The notes under the pieces were generated by a model. That model was not told where the DNA came from. It saw only the letters and a list, made by a program, of their open reading frames with translations, and did no database searches. From assembly GCF_025949695.1 (NCBI RefSeq), contig NZ_JAPDFL010000001.1:1346001-1410000 (forward strand): a stretch of 64,000 bases of DNA, given 5' to 3'. The position numbers and the translations under genes are program-made. This DNA is from Pararhodobacter zhoushanensis. Lineage in GTDB: Bacteria > Pseudomonadota > Alphaproteobacteria > Rhodobacterales > Rhodobacteraceae. Positions 28,893-37,918 of this stretch are shown here, in pieces. How positions within the stretch are numbered: position 1 is the first letter of the stretch; every line of letters begins with the position of its first letter.

Positions 28893-29885
28893 TCAGGCGT
28901 TTCTTCGGTTCCTGAACCTGTCGAACGCGACGGCGACGATTATGAAGGTTCCTATGAACATGCCCTGCCAGAATGTCGAGATGCCGAGCAGGATAAGGGA
29001 GTTGCGGATTACCTCGATCAGGAAGGCGCCGACCACGGCTCCGACGGCTGTGCCCTCGCCGCCAGCCAGGTTGGCGCCACCGATGACCGCCGCTGCGATC
29101 ACGGCCAATTCCATCGACTGGCCAAGGTTGGTGGTGACCGATCCCAGCCAGCCGGTCATCAAGATGCCGGTCAACCCCGCCGTGAAGGCCGCGAACATGT
29201 AGATCGTCACCTTCTGAAACTTGACCGAGATCCCGTTGAGAATGGCCGCCTGTTCGTTGCCGCCGATGGCAAAGACATACTGCCCCCAGCGCGTCCATCG
29301 CAGGATCAGGGCCATCACGACCATCAGGGCTGCCAGCACATAGGTGGGGTGCGGGATGCCCAGACTCGATCCGCCGCCCAGCCACAGCAGCAGGGATTGA
29401 TCGGGGCCGAATTCGTAGATCATCTGGTTGTTTGACAGCACCATCGCCAGCGACCGCGCGCCGGACAGCGTTCCGAGTGTGACCACAAAGGGCGGCATGC
29501 CGGCATACGCGATCAGCACGCCGTTGAACGCGCCGACCGCCAGTGCCGCAAGCAGGGCGACGAAGGCCGCCGCCAGAAAGCTCCAGCCTGCCGTCATCAG
29601 TACGCTGAGAACCATGGCCGTCAGCACCACGGTCGAGCCGACCGACAGGTCGATGCCCCCAGAGGCAATGACGACGGTCATGCCAATCGCGATGATGGCC
29701 ACAAAGGTAAAGTTGCGCATCACATTGAAAACGTTGCGCTGGGTGGCGAAGGTATCGGTCAGCAGCGTTAACGCCACGCAGGCGGCAATGGCGGCAAGGA
29801 TGACCCAGAAAACCGGGACCGAGGTGATGCGGTTGGCGGCGCTCTTGTGCTCAGACCGGCCGATGATGTCGTCGAGTGTCGTCAT
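28893..29885 (-). CDS. sugar ABC transporter permease (RbsC/FrcC type), system A
   Basis: This 330-aa inner-membrane permease of the BPD_transp_2 family has eight to ten hydrophobic segments. Family blocks are GMTVVIASGGIDLSVGS and GAFNGVLIAYAGMPPFVVTLGT, with the C-terminal INGANLAGGEG-type stretch (IGGANLAGGEGTAVGAV). ATG 29885 has GGGAGAG upstream. It lies directly downstream of the single-module ATPase at 29902, with a 16-base gap, forming an importer for a monosaccharide-like solute. The substrate is not determined. Confidence 0.93.
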   Translation of the reverse strand: MTTLDDIIGRSEHKSAANRITSVPVFWVILAAIAACVALTLLTDTFATQRNVFNVMRNFTFVAIIAIGMTVVIASGGIDLSVGSTVVLTAMVLSVLMTAGWSFLAAAFVALLAALAVGAFNGVLIAYAGMPPFVVTLGTLSGARSLAMVLSNNQMIYEFGPDQSLLLWLGGGSSLGIPHPTYVLAALMVVMALILRWTRWGQYVFAIGGNEQAAILNGISVKFQKVTIYMFAAFTAGLTGILMTGWLGSVTTNLGQSMELAVIAAAVIGGANLAGGEGTAVGAVVGAFLIEVIRNSLILLGISTFWQGMFIGTFIIVAVAFDRFRNRRNA

Positions 29886-29901
29886 GTGATCTCTCCCTGC
29901 C

Positions 29902-30642
29902 TCACGCGGTCTCAATGGCGCCGGTGATCAGCCCGGTGACTTCTTCGGGTGACGAGGTTGCTGTCGCTTTGCTTGCGACCAGTTCGCCGCGCCGCAACAC
30001 GGCGATCCGGTCGGCGACGCCGAAGACATCGGGCATCCGGTGGCTGATCAGGATCACGCTGATGCCGCGATCACGCAGGCGTCGGATCAGGTCGAGCACT
30101 TCGGCGACCTGCCGGACCGAGATCGCGGCGGTCGGTTCGTCCATCAGGACGATCTTGGGTTCGGACAGCAGGGTGCGCGCGATGGCGACGGCCTGCCGCT
30201 GTCCGCCGGACATCCGCCGCACGACGTCGCGGGCGCGGGTTTCTGACTTCAGCACCTTGAACAACTCGCTCGCCCGCCGGTTCATCGCCGGATAGTCCAG
30301 CAGCCGGAGTGGCCCGATTTTGCGCATCGCCTCACGGCCCAGGAACACGTTCGAGGCCGCTGTGAGATTGTTGCAAAGCGCCAGATCCTGGTAAACCACC
30401 TCGACCCCGCCGGTCTGGGCGTCGCGCGGTTTGTGAAAAACGACCGGCGCGCCATCGATCATTATCTGGCCCGAGGACGGGCGGAAGTTGCCGGCGATGA
30501 TCTTCACCAGCGTGGATTTTCCCGCGCCGTTGTCGCCCATCAACCCCAGAACCTCGCCGGGTGCGACGTCAAGCGTGACGCTGGACAGCGCCTGAATCGC
30601 TCCGAAATTCTTTGATATTCCCGTCAGTTTCAAGCGAGACAC
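29902..30642 (-). CDS. sugar ABC transporter ATP-binding protein (single-module, FrcA type), system A
   Basis: This 246-aa ATPase has Walker A GDNGAGKSTLVKI, Q-loop VYQDLALCNN, signature RMSGGQRQAVAIAR, Walker B IVLMDEPTAA and switch His ISHRMPDVFG. Only one ABC module is present, unlike the two-module ATPase at 34009. The GTG start at 30642 is preceded by AGAGGGGGAAAC; an ATG-equivalent 13 codons earlier is also open. It is transcribed leftward from the promoter region shared with the epimerase. Confidence 0.92.
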   Translation of the reverse strand: MSRLKLTGISKNFGAIQALSSVTLDVAPGEVLGLMGDNGAGKSTLVKIIAGNFRPSSGQIMIDGAPVVFHKPRDAQTGGVEVVYQDLALCNNLTAASNVFLGREAMRKIGPLRLLDYPAMNRRASELFKVLKSETRARDVVRRMSGGQRQAVAIARTLLSEPKIVLMDEPTAAISVRQVAEVLDLIRRLRDRGISVILISHRMPDVFGVADRIAVLRRGELVASKATATSSPEEVTGLITGAIETA

Positions 30643-30744
30643 GTCTGTTTCCCCCTCTTGTCGATCCCCGGTGTGGCGCAAAAAGTGGCGCTGGCCGGGT
30701 CTGGTACGCTCAGGGCCTCCCGCCCTGCCTCCTCAAAGGCGTAC

Positions 30745-30799
30745 TTGACTTAATATTATTAGTAAATATGAATTGAGGATATTATTAGCAAATATGAAT
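30745..30799. promoter_or_regulatory. divergent promoter with two 21-bp direct repeats (putative LacI-type operators)
   Basis: Two copies (30753-30773 and 30779-30799) of a 21-bp AT-rich sequence begin ATATTATTAG and end AATATGAAT. They differ at one base and are 26 bases apart start to start. A TTGACT hexamer at 30745 and TATGAA at 30767 (spacer 16) form a weak rightward promoter that overlaps copy 1. The tract is far more AT-rich than its surroundings. It separates the system A ATPase from the epimerase gene, a natural site for the LacI regulator. Confidence 0.6.
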
Positions 30800-30823
30800 C
30801 GGTCTTATGCCCGGGGAGGGGAC

Positions 30824-31804
30824 ATGAAGCTGCTGATCACAGGGGCCACCGGCAAGGTGGGACAGCATCTGCTGTCGTCGCTGCTTGCGGATCCGCGCCA
30901 TGCGGAAACGCAGGTGGTGGCCCTGTGCCACAATCGCAGCGTGCAGCAGACGGACCGGCTGCGTGTGGTGCGCGGATCCATCGCCGATCCCTCCGTCGTC
31001 GCGGCGGCGATGGCGGGCGTGACGCAGGTGCTGCACCTTGCTGCGGTCAAGGAATCCCCCGATCTGGCCATCGACGTGTCGGTCAAGGGCATGTTCGTGC
31101 TGCTCGAAGCTTTTCGGGCAAACCCGGCGGCCAAACGGTTCGTTCTGCTGAGCGGCGACTGCTCGGTCGGACACATCTTTCAGGCCTATCCTGCACCGAT
31201 CACCGAATCCGATCCGCGCCGCGCCTATCCGGGCTGCTATGCGCTCACCAAAGTGATCGAAGAGGTGATGCTCGAACAATACGGGCATCAGTACGGACTG
31301 GACGGCTGTGTCCTGCGGGCGCCGTGGATCATGGAAAAGGATGATCTGCGCTATGCCATGAGCTTTGGTGACGATCAGTTCGGCGGGCCTGCATGGTCCG
31401 ACCTGATGCCACAAGAGACGCTGGCGGCGGCGCGCGCGGGCAATCATGTGCCGGTGATGCGCGACGCAAACGGCGCGCCCCTGCGGCGCAATTTCGTTCA
31501 TGTGGATGATGTCGTTTCCGCGTTGATGACCGCGCTCGACCACCCCGCTGCTGCACGGCAGACCTTCAACATCGCGATGGCCGAGCCGCTCGACTACGGG
31601 CAGTTCGCCGCGATCATGGGCCGCCGCACAGGCGCGCGGCCCGTCGACATACCCACATCGTTTCACAGCAACTGGCTCGACTGTTCCAAGGCGGGCTTGC
31701 TGCTGGGATGGCGACCGACGGTGGATCTCGAAACGCTCATCGAGCGGGCATGGAGGTACGAACGCGCGGCAGAAGACCCGCGTGTCGTGTGGTATCCCGG
31801 CTGA
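30824..31804 (+). CDS. NAD-dependent epimerase/dehydratase (short-chain, uronate dehydrogenase-like)
   Basis: This 326-aa extended SDR has the Rossmann start MKLLITGATGKVGQHLL, LHLAAVKESPD, a catalytic Tyr-x3-Lys in CYALTKVIEE and a C-terminal NFVHVDDVVSAL block. ATG 30824 has GGGAGGGGAC upstream. Family members interconvert or oxidise sugar derivatives. Position at the head of the rightward sugar-import genes implies it acts on the imported sugar or acid; which one is unknown. Confidence 0.85.
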   Translation: MKLLITGATGKVGQHLLSSLLADPRHAETQVVALCHNRSVQQTDRLRVVRGSIADPSVVAAAMAGVTQVLHLAAVKESPDLAIDVSVKGMFVLLEAFRANPAAKRFVLLSGDCSVGHIFQAYPAPITESDPRRAYPGCYALTKVIEEVMLEQYGHQYGLDGCVLRAPWIMEKDDLRYAMSFGDDQFGGPAWSDLMPQETLAAARAGNHVPVMRDANGAPLRRNFVHVDDVVSALMTALDHPAAARQTFNIAMAEPLDYGQFAAIMGRRTGARPVDIPTSFHSNWLDCSKAGLLLGWRPTVDLETLIERAWRYERAAEDPRVVWYPG

Positions 31805-31853
31805 CCGCGGGAGGCGGCGGGCCGGTGCAAGTCTTCAACAGGGAGAGAGAAGA

Positions 31854-32840
31854 ATGACCTACAAGTTTGGAATGACGGCGCTTCTGGCGACCATGGCGGC
31901 AAGCGGTGCGATGGCGCAGGATGCCAACACGCTGGCAATCGTCGTGAAGGGCCTCGACAACCCCTTCTTTGAACAGATCAACCTTGGCTGCCAGCAATGG
32001 ATGGCCGAGAACCCGGACAGCCAGTACAATTGCCTCTACACCGGGCCTGCGTCCTCGTCGGACGAAGCCGGTGAGGTCCAGATCGTTGACGACCTGATCG
32101 CGGCAGGGGTTGCGGCCATCGCGATTTCGCCGTCCAACGCGCCCGCCATGGCCAACCGCATCCGGGCGCTGGCACCCGACATCCCGATCATGACCATCGA
32201 CGCCGATTTCCTGCCGGCTGATGCGGATCTGCGCGCGACCTATCTGGGCACCGACAACTACCTGATGGGCGTGCAGATGGCTGAACAGGCGATGGCGCTC
32301 AAGCCCGAAGGTGGGACGATCTGCCTGCAGCTTGGCAACGTGGCGGCGGCGAACATCAACGCGCGGGCGCAAGGCTTTCGCGACACGGCAGGTGGCGCGG
32401 AAGGGCTGGACCGCCTGACCGGCGAAAACGGCTGGACCGAGATCGAGGGCTGCCCGGTCTTCACCAACGATCAGGCCGATCTGGCCAATCAGCAAATGTC
32501 GGACGTGTTCACCGCCAATCCTGACCTTGATGCGTTCATCCTGATCGGCGGCTGGGCGCAATTCGCGCCGCAAGCCTATGCTCAGGTGACCGATCAGGTC
32601 ATGGACCGGCTTCAGTCCAACGCGCTGATCATCATCGCGGGTGACACCTTGCCGCCGCAAACACAGGCGTTCCGCGAGATGCGCAGCCACGCGCAGGTCG
32701 GACAACGCCCGTTCGAAATGGGCCTGCGGGCACCGGACGTGATGATCCAGCTGTTGAACGGCGAAACGGTCGACGATCCGCTGTTCACCGGCCTTGACGT
32801 CTGCACCCATGCCGAACCCGGCTTCTGCGCCGACAACTGA
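31854..32840 (+). CDS. sugar ABC transporter substrate-binding protein, system A (first copy)
   Basis: This 328-aa periplasmic protein of the RbsB/peripla_BP_4 family has a signal peptide MTYKFGMTALLATMAASGAMAQ. The mature part begins with the family phrase LAIVVKGLDNPFFEQINLG, followed by IAISPSNAPAMANRI. Two cysteines near each end could form disulfides. It lies 49 bases after the epimerase. Which of the two import systems it feeds is inferred from order only, because a second binding protein follows. Confidence 0.9.
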   Translation: MTYKFGMTALLATMAASGAMAQDANTLAIVVKGLDNPFFEQINLGCQQWMAENPDSQYNCLYTGPASSSDEAGEVQIVDDLIAAGVAAIAISPSNAPAMANRIRALAPDIPIMTIDADFLPADADLRATYLGTDNYLMGVQMAEQAMALKPEGGTICLQLGNVAAANINARAQGFRDTAGGAEGLDRLTGENGWTEIEGCPVFTNDQADLANQQMSDVFTANPDLDAFILIGGWAQFAPQAYAQVTDQVMDRLQSNALIIIAGDTLPPQTQAFREMRSHAQVGQRPFEMGLRAPDVMIQLLNGETVDDPLFTGLDVCTHAEPGFCADN

Positions 32841-32848
32841 GCCTGTCC

Positions 32849-32874
32849 CGGGCCGGACCTGAGCGTCCGGCCCG
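32849..32874 (+). terminator. intercistronic hairpin (attenuator-like)
   Basis: A perfect 9-bp inverted repeat (GGGCCGGAC, six-base loop, GTCCGGCCC) lies between two substrate-binding protein genes. No T-run follows, so it may stabilise the upstream mRNA end rather than terminate. Confidence 0.5.
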
Positions 32875-32969
32875 CCGCTTCCCATCCCCTTTCGATCAGC
32901 AAGGCGACGCCGGTTCCGGTGCCGCACAGCATCTTACGGCCTTTCGGGGCCGCACAGAGGAGTACCGAA

Positions 32970-33917
32970 ATGAAACGCTCATCCCTACTTCTGGCGTCCG
33001 TGGCCCTGTGCCTCGGGGCCGGGGCCGCTCAGGCGCAAGAGCAAACCTCCATGGCTTTCGTGGTGAACGCGGCGTCCGATTTCTGGAAACTGGCCGAGGC
33101 CGGGGTGCAAGCCGCGCAAGCCGAGATGCCGGACTATGACATGCAATTCCGCTATCCGGCGCAGGGCACGGCGGCGGGTCAGAACCAGCTGATGGACGAC
33201 CTCGTGGCCTCGGGCGTCGATGCCATCATGATTTCGTCGGTCGATCCGGGCAACTCGATCGACGCCTTCAACCGGATCGCGGCACAGATCCCGCTGTTCA
33301 CCACCGACAGCGACGCACCGCAAAGCAACCGCATCGCCTATCTGGGATCGTCCAACACGGCGGCGGGCATTCAGGCTGGCGAAATCGCCGTGGCGGCGAT
33401 GCCGGAGGGTGGCCGCTGCATGGGCTTCGTCGGCTTCCTGGGCGCCGATAACGCGGTCGAGCGGATCGCAGGCTTCCGGCAGGCCGTCGAAGGCTCGGGG
33501 ATCGAGCTGGTCGATGTGCGCGGTGATGACGTGGATTTTGCCCGCGCGCGCTCGAATGTCGACGACGTGCTGGCCGCCATGCCCGAGATCGACTGCATGG
33601 TCGGCTTCTATTCCTACAACCCGCCCAAGATCTACGAAGCCCTGCAAGCGGCGGGTCAGCTGGGCGAGATCACGGTCATCGGTTTCGATGAAGACCCCAT
33701 TACGCTGGGTGCCGTGCGCGAGGGCAGCTTTGCCGGCACCGTGGTGCAAGACCCTTACCAGTGGGGCTATCAGGGCATGCATCTGATGGCGGCCTATCTG
33801 GGGGGTGACACCTCGGGCGTGCCTGAGGACGGGCTGATCATCGTGCCGACCGTGATTATCAACCAAAGCAACGTGGACGCCTTCGAAGCGCAACTGCGTG
33901 AGCGTCTCGGCGGCTGA
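32970..33917 (+). CDS. sugar ABC transporter substrate-binding protein, system B (second copy)
   Basis: This 315-aa binding protein has a signal peptide (MKRSSLLLASVALCLGAGAAQA) and then MAFVVNAASDFWKLAEAGVQ, IMISSVDPGNSIDAFN, GFDEDPITLGAV: the peripla_BP_4 sugar fold. It is clearly a paralogue of the protein at 31854 but not close to it. AGAGGAG precedes ATG 32970. The two-module ATPase and permease that follow probably form its transporter. Confidence 0.92.
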   Translation: MKRSSLLLASVALCLGAGAAQAQEQTSMAFVVNAASDFWKLAEAGVQAAQAEMPDYDMQFRYPAQGTAAGQNQLMDDLVASGVDAIMISSVDPGNSIDAFNRIAAQIPLFTTDSDAPQSNRIAYLGSSNTAAGIQAGEIAVAAMPEGGRCMGFVGFLGADNAVERIAGFRQAVEGSGIELVDVRGDDVDFARARSNVDDVLAAMPEIDCMVGFYSYNPPKIYEALQAAGQLGEITVIGFDEDPITLGAVREGSFAGTVVQDPYQWGYQGMHLMAAYLGGDTSGVPEDGLIIVPTVIINQSNVDAFEAQLRERLGG

Positions 33918-33946
33918 GCGGACGTTCCTCCCTCCGCTCGGTCGAG

Positions 33947-33978
33947 CCGCACCGGTGCACCTTGTACCGGTGCGGTTT
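33947..33978 (+). terminator. intrinsic terminator or attenuator before the system B ATPase
   Basis: A 10-bp perfect stem CCGCACCGGT / ACCGGTGCGG with a 9-base loop is followed by TTT. It lies in the 91-base gap after the binding protein gene, where differential expression of binding protein over ATPase and permease is common. Confidence 0.7.
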
Positions 33979-34008
33979 CGTCGCGCTAACGGCAAAGGCT
34001 GACCCCTG

Positions 34009-35505
34009 TTGACCCATGATCCGATCACCCTGACGCTTTCGGGCATCACCAAGATTTACCCCGGTGCCGTGGCGCTGGACTCCGTCGACCTGAGCATTCG
34101 GGGCGGCGAAGTCGTGGGGTTGGTGGGTGAGAACGGCGCCGGGAAATCGACGTTGATGAAGGTGCTCGGCGGCACCATAGCGGCCGACGCGGGCCAGATC
34201 ACCGTCGATGGCGTGTCCCATGCCGCGTTGACCCCCGTACAGGCTGCAGCGCTTGGCATCGCCTTCGTGCATCAGGAGCTGAACCCTTTCACCAATCTGG
34301 ATGTGGCGGGCAATGTGTTGCTTGGGCGCGAGATCCGGCGTGGACGGCTGGGCTGGATGGACCGCAAGGCGATGTCGCGCAAGGTCGCGGGCATCCTTGA
34401 GACGCTGGGCACGCGGTTTGGCCCTGACGATCCGGTGCTTGGCCTGTCGCTGGCCGATCAGCAGATGATCGAGATCGCCAAGGCGCTGTCGACGGACGCG
34501 CGCCTGATCATTCTGGATGAGCCGACCTCAAGCCTCACCCTGTCCGAAACCGAGCGGCTGCTCGAGGTCGTCTGCGACCTCAGGGCCCGGGGCGCGGCGG
34601 TGCTGTTCATCACCCACCGCCTGTCCGAGATCGAGGCCGTCGCCGACCGCGTCGTCGGTCTGCGCGACGGGCGCAACGCGGGCGGGCTGCCGCGCGAAGA
34701 TATTACCCGCGACGCCATGGTCCGGCTGATGATCGGTCGTGACGTGAAACGGGTGTGCCAGCCGGTGGATCACAGACCCGGCACGCCGGTGTTAGAGGCG
34801 CGGGGCATCCGAACCGAAGCCTTCCCTGAGCGTGACGTCGATCTCACCCTGAATGGCGGCGAAATTCTGGGCCTTGCCGGGCTGGTCGGCGCGGGCCGGT
34901 CCGAGCTTGCGCGGGTGCTGTTCGGTATCGACGCTGGGCGGGGAGGCACGATCGCGGTGAATGGCCGCCCGTTGGCGCGCCAGTCGGTGGCCGACGCCAT
35001 CGCCGCCGGTGTGTGTCTGGTCCCCGAAGACCGCAAGGGCCAAGGGCTGCTGCTGGATTTCGCCATCTGCGACAACATCGCGCTGCCCAGCCTGTCGCGC
35101 CTTGCGCCCGGCGGGCGGCTGAGACCCAAGGCCGAAACGGCGCTGGCCGAGGCCTCGCGCGAGCGGTTGCGCATCAAGGCCAGCAATCTGCGGCGCGCCG
35201 TGGCCGAGCTGTCGGGCGGCAACCAGCAGAAGGTCGTTCTGGCCAAATGGCTGGCGATGGAGCCGAAAGTGCTGATCTTCGACGAACCGACCCGCGGCAT
35301 CGACGTCGGCTCGAAGGCCGAAGTCTACGAGTTGATGCGCGCGCTTGCCGACCGGGGCGTGGCGATCCTGATGATCTCGTCCGACATGGAGGAAGTCATC
35401 GGCGTGTCGGACCGCGTGGCGGTGATGTGCCGGGGGCGCATGGCGGGCACGCTGGATCGAGGCGCGGTATCCGAAGAAGCAATCCTGCATCTGGCTGTGG
35501 AATAG
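34009..35505 (+). CDS. sugar ABC transporter ATP-binding protein (two-module, RbsA/XylG type), system B
   Basis: This 498-aa protein has two fused ABC modules. The first has GENGAGKSTLMKVLGG, SLADQQMIEIAKALS and LIILDEPTSSLT. The second has GLVGAGRSELARVLFG, ELSGGNQQKVVLAKWL and LIFDEPTRGIDVGSKAEVYE. This is the canonical ribose/xylose importer ATPase, in which the second Walker A is degenerate. The frame opens with TTG at 34009, whose ribosome site is weak. The stop is ten bases before the permease ATG. Confidence 0.95.
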   Translation: MTHDPITLTLSGITKIYPGAVALDSVDLSIRGGEVVGLVGENGAGKSTLMKVLGGTIAADAGQITVDGVSHAALTPVQAAALGIAFVHQELNPFTNLDVAGNVLLGREIRRGRLGWMDRKAMSRKVAGILETLGTRFGPDDPVLGLSLADQQMIEIAKALSTDARLIILDEPTSSLTLSETERLLEVVCDLRARGAAVLFITHRLSEIEAVADRVVGLRDGRNAGGLPREDITRDAMVRLMIGRDVKRVCQPVDHRPGTPVLEARGIRTEAFPERDVDLTLNGGEILGLAGLVGAGRSELARVLFGIDAGRGGTIAVNGRPLARQSVADAIAAGVCLVPEDRKGQGLLLDFAICDNIALPSLSRLAPGGRLRPKAETALAEASRERLRIKASNLRRAVAELSGGNQQKVVLAKWLAMEPKVLIFDEPTRGIDVGSKAEVYELMRALADRGVAILMISSDMEEVIGVSDRVAVMCRGRMAGTLDRGAVSEEAILHLAVE

Positions 35506-35515
35506 GGAGACAACA

Positions 35516-36508
35516 ATGGGGCGCAAGGACATCGGACTGCTGATGCTGGTCCTGACTGTCGGGGCGGTGGTGGCGCTGATCAATCCGCGCTTTCTGTCGG
35601 CGGTTAACCTCGCCAATACGGCCAATCTGATCGGGCTGTTCGGCCTGTTCTCCATCGCCGAGGCTTTTGTGATCGTGACCGCCGGCATCGAATTGTCGGT
35701 GGGGTCGGTGATCGCGCTGCTGGGGGTGCTCTTTGTCGATATGGTCGCGCAAGGCGTGCCTTGGCCGGTCGCCGCGCTCATCGTGCTTGCGCTGGGCGCG
35801 GTGATCGGCCTGACGCATGGCTGGCTCGTTACCCGGCTGCGGCTGCAACCCTTTGTCGTCACGCTTTGCGGTCTGCTGATCTATCGCGGCATCGCGCGGT
35901 TCTACACCAATGACGGTACGGCGGGCTTCACCTTCGGGTCCCATTTTCCGACGCTGGAATTCCTGACCACCGGGCGCACCGCAGGTGTGCCGCATTCGGT
36001 CGTGGCGTTTGTGATCGTGGCGGCAGGGGCGTGGTATCTGCTGCATCGCACGGTGTTCGGGCGGCATTTGTTCGCCGTAGGCAAGAACGAAGAAGCGGCG
36101 CGCTATTCGGGCATCAACACCAGCCGGGTCATTGTGCTGGCCTATATCCTGTGCGCTGTCCTGACGGCGTTGGCGGCGATTTTCTTTGCGATGTACACGC
36201 GCTCGGTCCAACCGTCATCGCATGGGAATTTCTACGAGCTCTACGCCATCGCCGCTGCCGTTCTGGGCGGATTTTCCCTGCGCGGCGGCGAGGGGTCGAT
36301 CATCGGTGTCTGTCTGGGGGTCGTGCTGTTGCAGGAATTGCAGAACCTCGTGAACCTGCTCGGCATCCCGTCATCGCTGAATTTCGCGGTGATGGGCAGC
36401 GTTATTCTGATCGGGGTGATCGCCGATACCCAGTTCGAACGCTTTCGCACCGCGCGCAGACAGGCCGCGACCCGGGCCGCCGTGGAGGCGACATCAGCGA
36501 AGGGTTAG
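35516..36508 (+). CDS. sugar ABC transporter permease, system B
   Basis: This 330-aa BPD_transp_2 permease has AEAFVIVTAGIELSVGSVIALLG, LTHGWLVTRLRLQPFVVTL and the C-terminal VLGGFSLRGGEGSIIGVCLG blocks. It partners with the two-module ATPase ten bases upstream; AGGGAGA precedes ATG 35516. About nine hydrophobic segments are visible. The 138 bases after it (36509-36646) show no feature I can support. Confidence 0.93.
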   Translation: MGRKDIGLLMLVLTVGAVVALINPRFLSAVNLANTANLIGLFGLFSIAEAFVIVTAGIELSVGSVIALLGVLFVDMVAQGVPWPVAALIVLALGAVIGLTHGWLVTRLRLQPFVVTLCGLLIYRGIARFYTNDGTAGFTFGSHFPTLEFLTTGRTAGVPHSVVAFVIVAAGAWYLLHRTVFGRHLFAVGKNEEAARYSGINTSRVIVLAYILCAVLTALAAIFFAMYTRSVQPSSHGNFYELYAIAAAVLGGFSLRGGEGSIIGVCLGVVLLQELQNLVNLLGIPSSLNFAVMGSVILIGVIADTQFERFRTARRQAATRAAVEATSAKG

Positions 36509-36646
36509 CCCCAGAAAAGCGCGGAGTCGGGACATGTGCAGATGGCTCCGCACCGTGTCAGCGGATTGCCGTCCATTCACACGGACCAGCCATGCGGGTG
36601 TTGCCTTGCCGAAAGAAGTTGGGCATCACGACCGGGCTTTGGGGGC

Positions 36647-37180
36647 ATGAGCGCCCCTCTGATCCAAGGACATCCCGTGGCCGTCACGCTTGCACCCCCT
36701 GAAGTGCCCCCCAAGCGCCTGCGCGCGGTGGAAATTGTTCTGGCGTTGGCGGCGGGCAGCCTGTTGAGCTTCATGCTGCTGTGCAACAGCAGCCTCGCGG
36801 CCTATGGCACGCCGTTGTTCTCGTCGCTGACAGCCCATGGCGTGGGAACGGTGGTGGCGGGCATCGCGCTGGCCGGGCTGTGGCGCTGGCGCGCTCGGCC
36901 GGTCGCCGGTCGCGGCCGTGCGCCGCTTTGGGCGTATCTGGGTGGGTTGTCGGGGGCGTTGACGGTGCTGGCAACCTCGATCGCTGCCAATTCCTCACTG
37001 GCGCTGACCGGCACACTGGCGTTGGGTATCGCAGGGCAGGTGTTTCTGGCCTTGGTGTTCGACGCGATGGGGGCGATGGGGCTGGCCCGCCGTCTGCCCA
37101 GTCTGCGCGATCTTGCGGCGCTGGCGGCGATCCTTGCGGGAACCGGGCTGATCATTGCCGCACGGGGGATGGGCGCATGA
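36647..37180 (+). CDS. DMT family transporter, YdcZ type (first of pair)
   Basis: This protein of about 177 aa has five hydrophobic segments. The body begins VEIVLALAAGSLLSFMLLCNSSLAAYGTPLFSSL, the half-size DMT_YdcZ (DUF606) pattern. ATG 36647 was chosen since earlier in-frame residues are polar and not conserved. Its stop overlaps the start of the second YdcZ gene (ATGATGGC), so the two are probably made together as a heterodimer. The substrate is unknown. Confidence 0.8.
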   Translation: MSAPLIQGHPVAVTLAPPEVPPKRLRAVEIVLALAAGSLLSFMLLCNSSLAAYGTPLFSSLTAHGVGTVVAGIALAGLWRWRARPVAGRGRAPLWAYLGGLSGALTVLATSIAANSSLALTGTLALGIAGQVFLALVFDAMGAMGLARRLPSLRDLAALAAILAGTGLIIAARGMGA

Positions 37181-37593
37181 TGGCGGCGGTGATTTTCGCG
37201 CTTGGCGGCGGCATGCTGATCGCGCTGTCCCGGCAGGTCAACGGACGGCTGGCGCTGCAAAGCTCGGCGCTGGAGTCGTCGTTCTGGAACCATCTGGTGG
37301 GTTTTGCCGCGCTCATCGCGATCACCGTCGCGGTCGGCAGCTTCTGGCCCGAGGGCGTCGAAAATGCGCCGTGGTACGCCTGGGCAGGCGGCGCTGTGGG
37401 GGTGGTGTTCGTGGCTGCCAGCAGCTGGCTGATCCCGCGACTGGGGGCAACAATGACCGGTGCGCTGCTGGTGGCCGGGCAGATGCTGTCAGGCGTTACG
37501 CTGGATGTGCTGCGCGGGGTCGATGCCGTGCTGTGGATGCAGATCGGCGGCGTCGCGCTGATCCTTGGCGGGGTGCTGCTGGCGCGGCGGTAA
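37177..37593 (+). CDS. DMT family transporter, YdcZ type (second of pair)
   Basis: This 138-aa protein has four to five hydrophobic helices and the YdcZ phrases IALSRQVNGRLALQSSALESSFWNHLVGF and VLGGxLL-type ending (LILGGVLLARR). It overlaps the first YdcZ gene. Pairs of half-size YdcZ proteins are the family norm. They follow the sugar importers on the same strand but with an intergenic gap, so functional linkage is uncertain. Confidence 0.82.
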   Translation: MMAAVIFALGGGMLIALSRQVNGRLALQSSALESSFWNHLVGFAALIAITVAVGSFWPEGVENAPWYAWAGGAVGVVFVAASSWLIPRLGATMTGALLVAGQMLSGVTLDVLRGVDAVLWMQIGGVALILGGVLLARR

Positions 37594-37918
37594 GGTTTGC
37601 AGGCTTACCCCGTCTGCCTGACTTGGGCCGGGGCAGGGTGCTCGGGTCAAACCAAAAACATTCCTGACGTAAGGGAAGGATTGGGCGCGTCGCGACCGTT
37701 TTGCCGGTCCGGAGCGGGAGATCCGCCCTGCCAGCCGCGAATTTGGTCGTTTTTCGACAGGAATCCCGCAACTGAACGAAAAATTACAAAATCACGCACA
37801 CCCGCGCATCAGAATGATTGTCACGAATCTGTTTCCGATGTTCAGTAGCTGGTGTCAGTCGCGTCGCACCGGGCCCTCCGGGGCAGAAATGCGGCGGCTT
37901 TGCCAACAGGAGGCTACG
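37594..37918. other. 325-base intergenic region before the iron/polyamine-class ABC operon
   Basis: No gene is seen. It includes an AT-richer stretch (37765-37830) that may hold the promoter of the downstream ABC operon, with TTGTCA near 37818 as a possible -35, but no convincing -10 and no clear operator. Confidence 0.3.
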
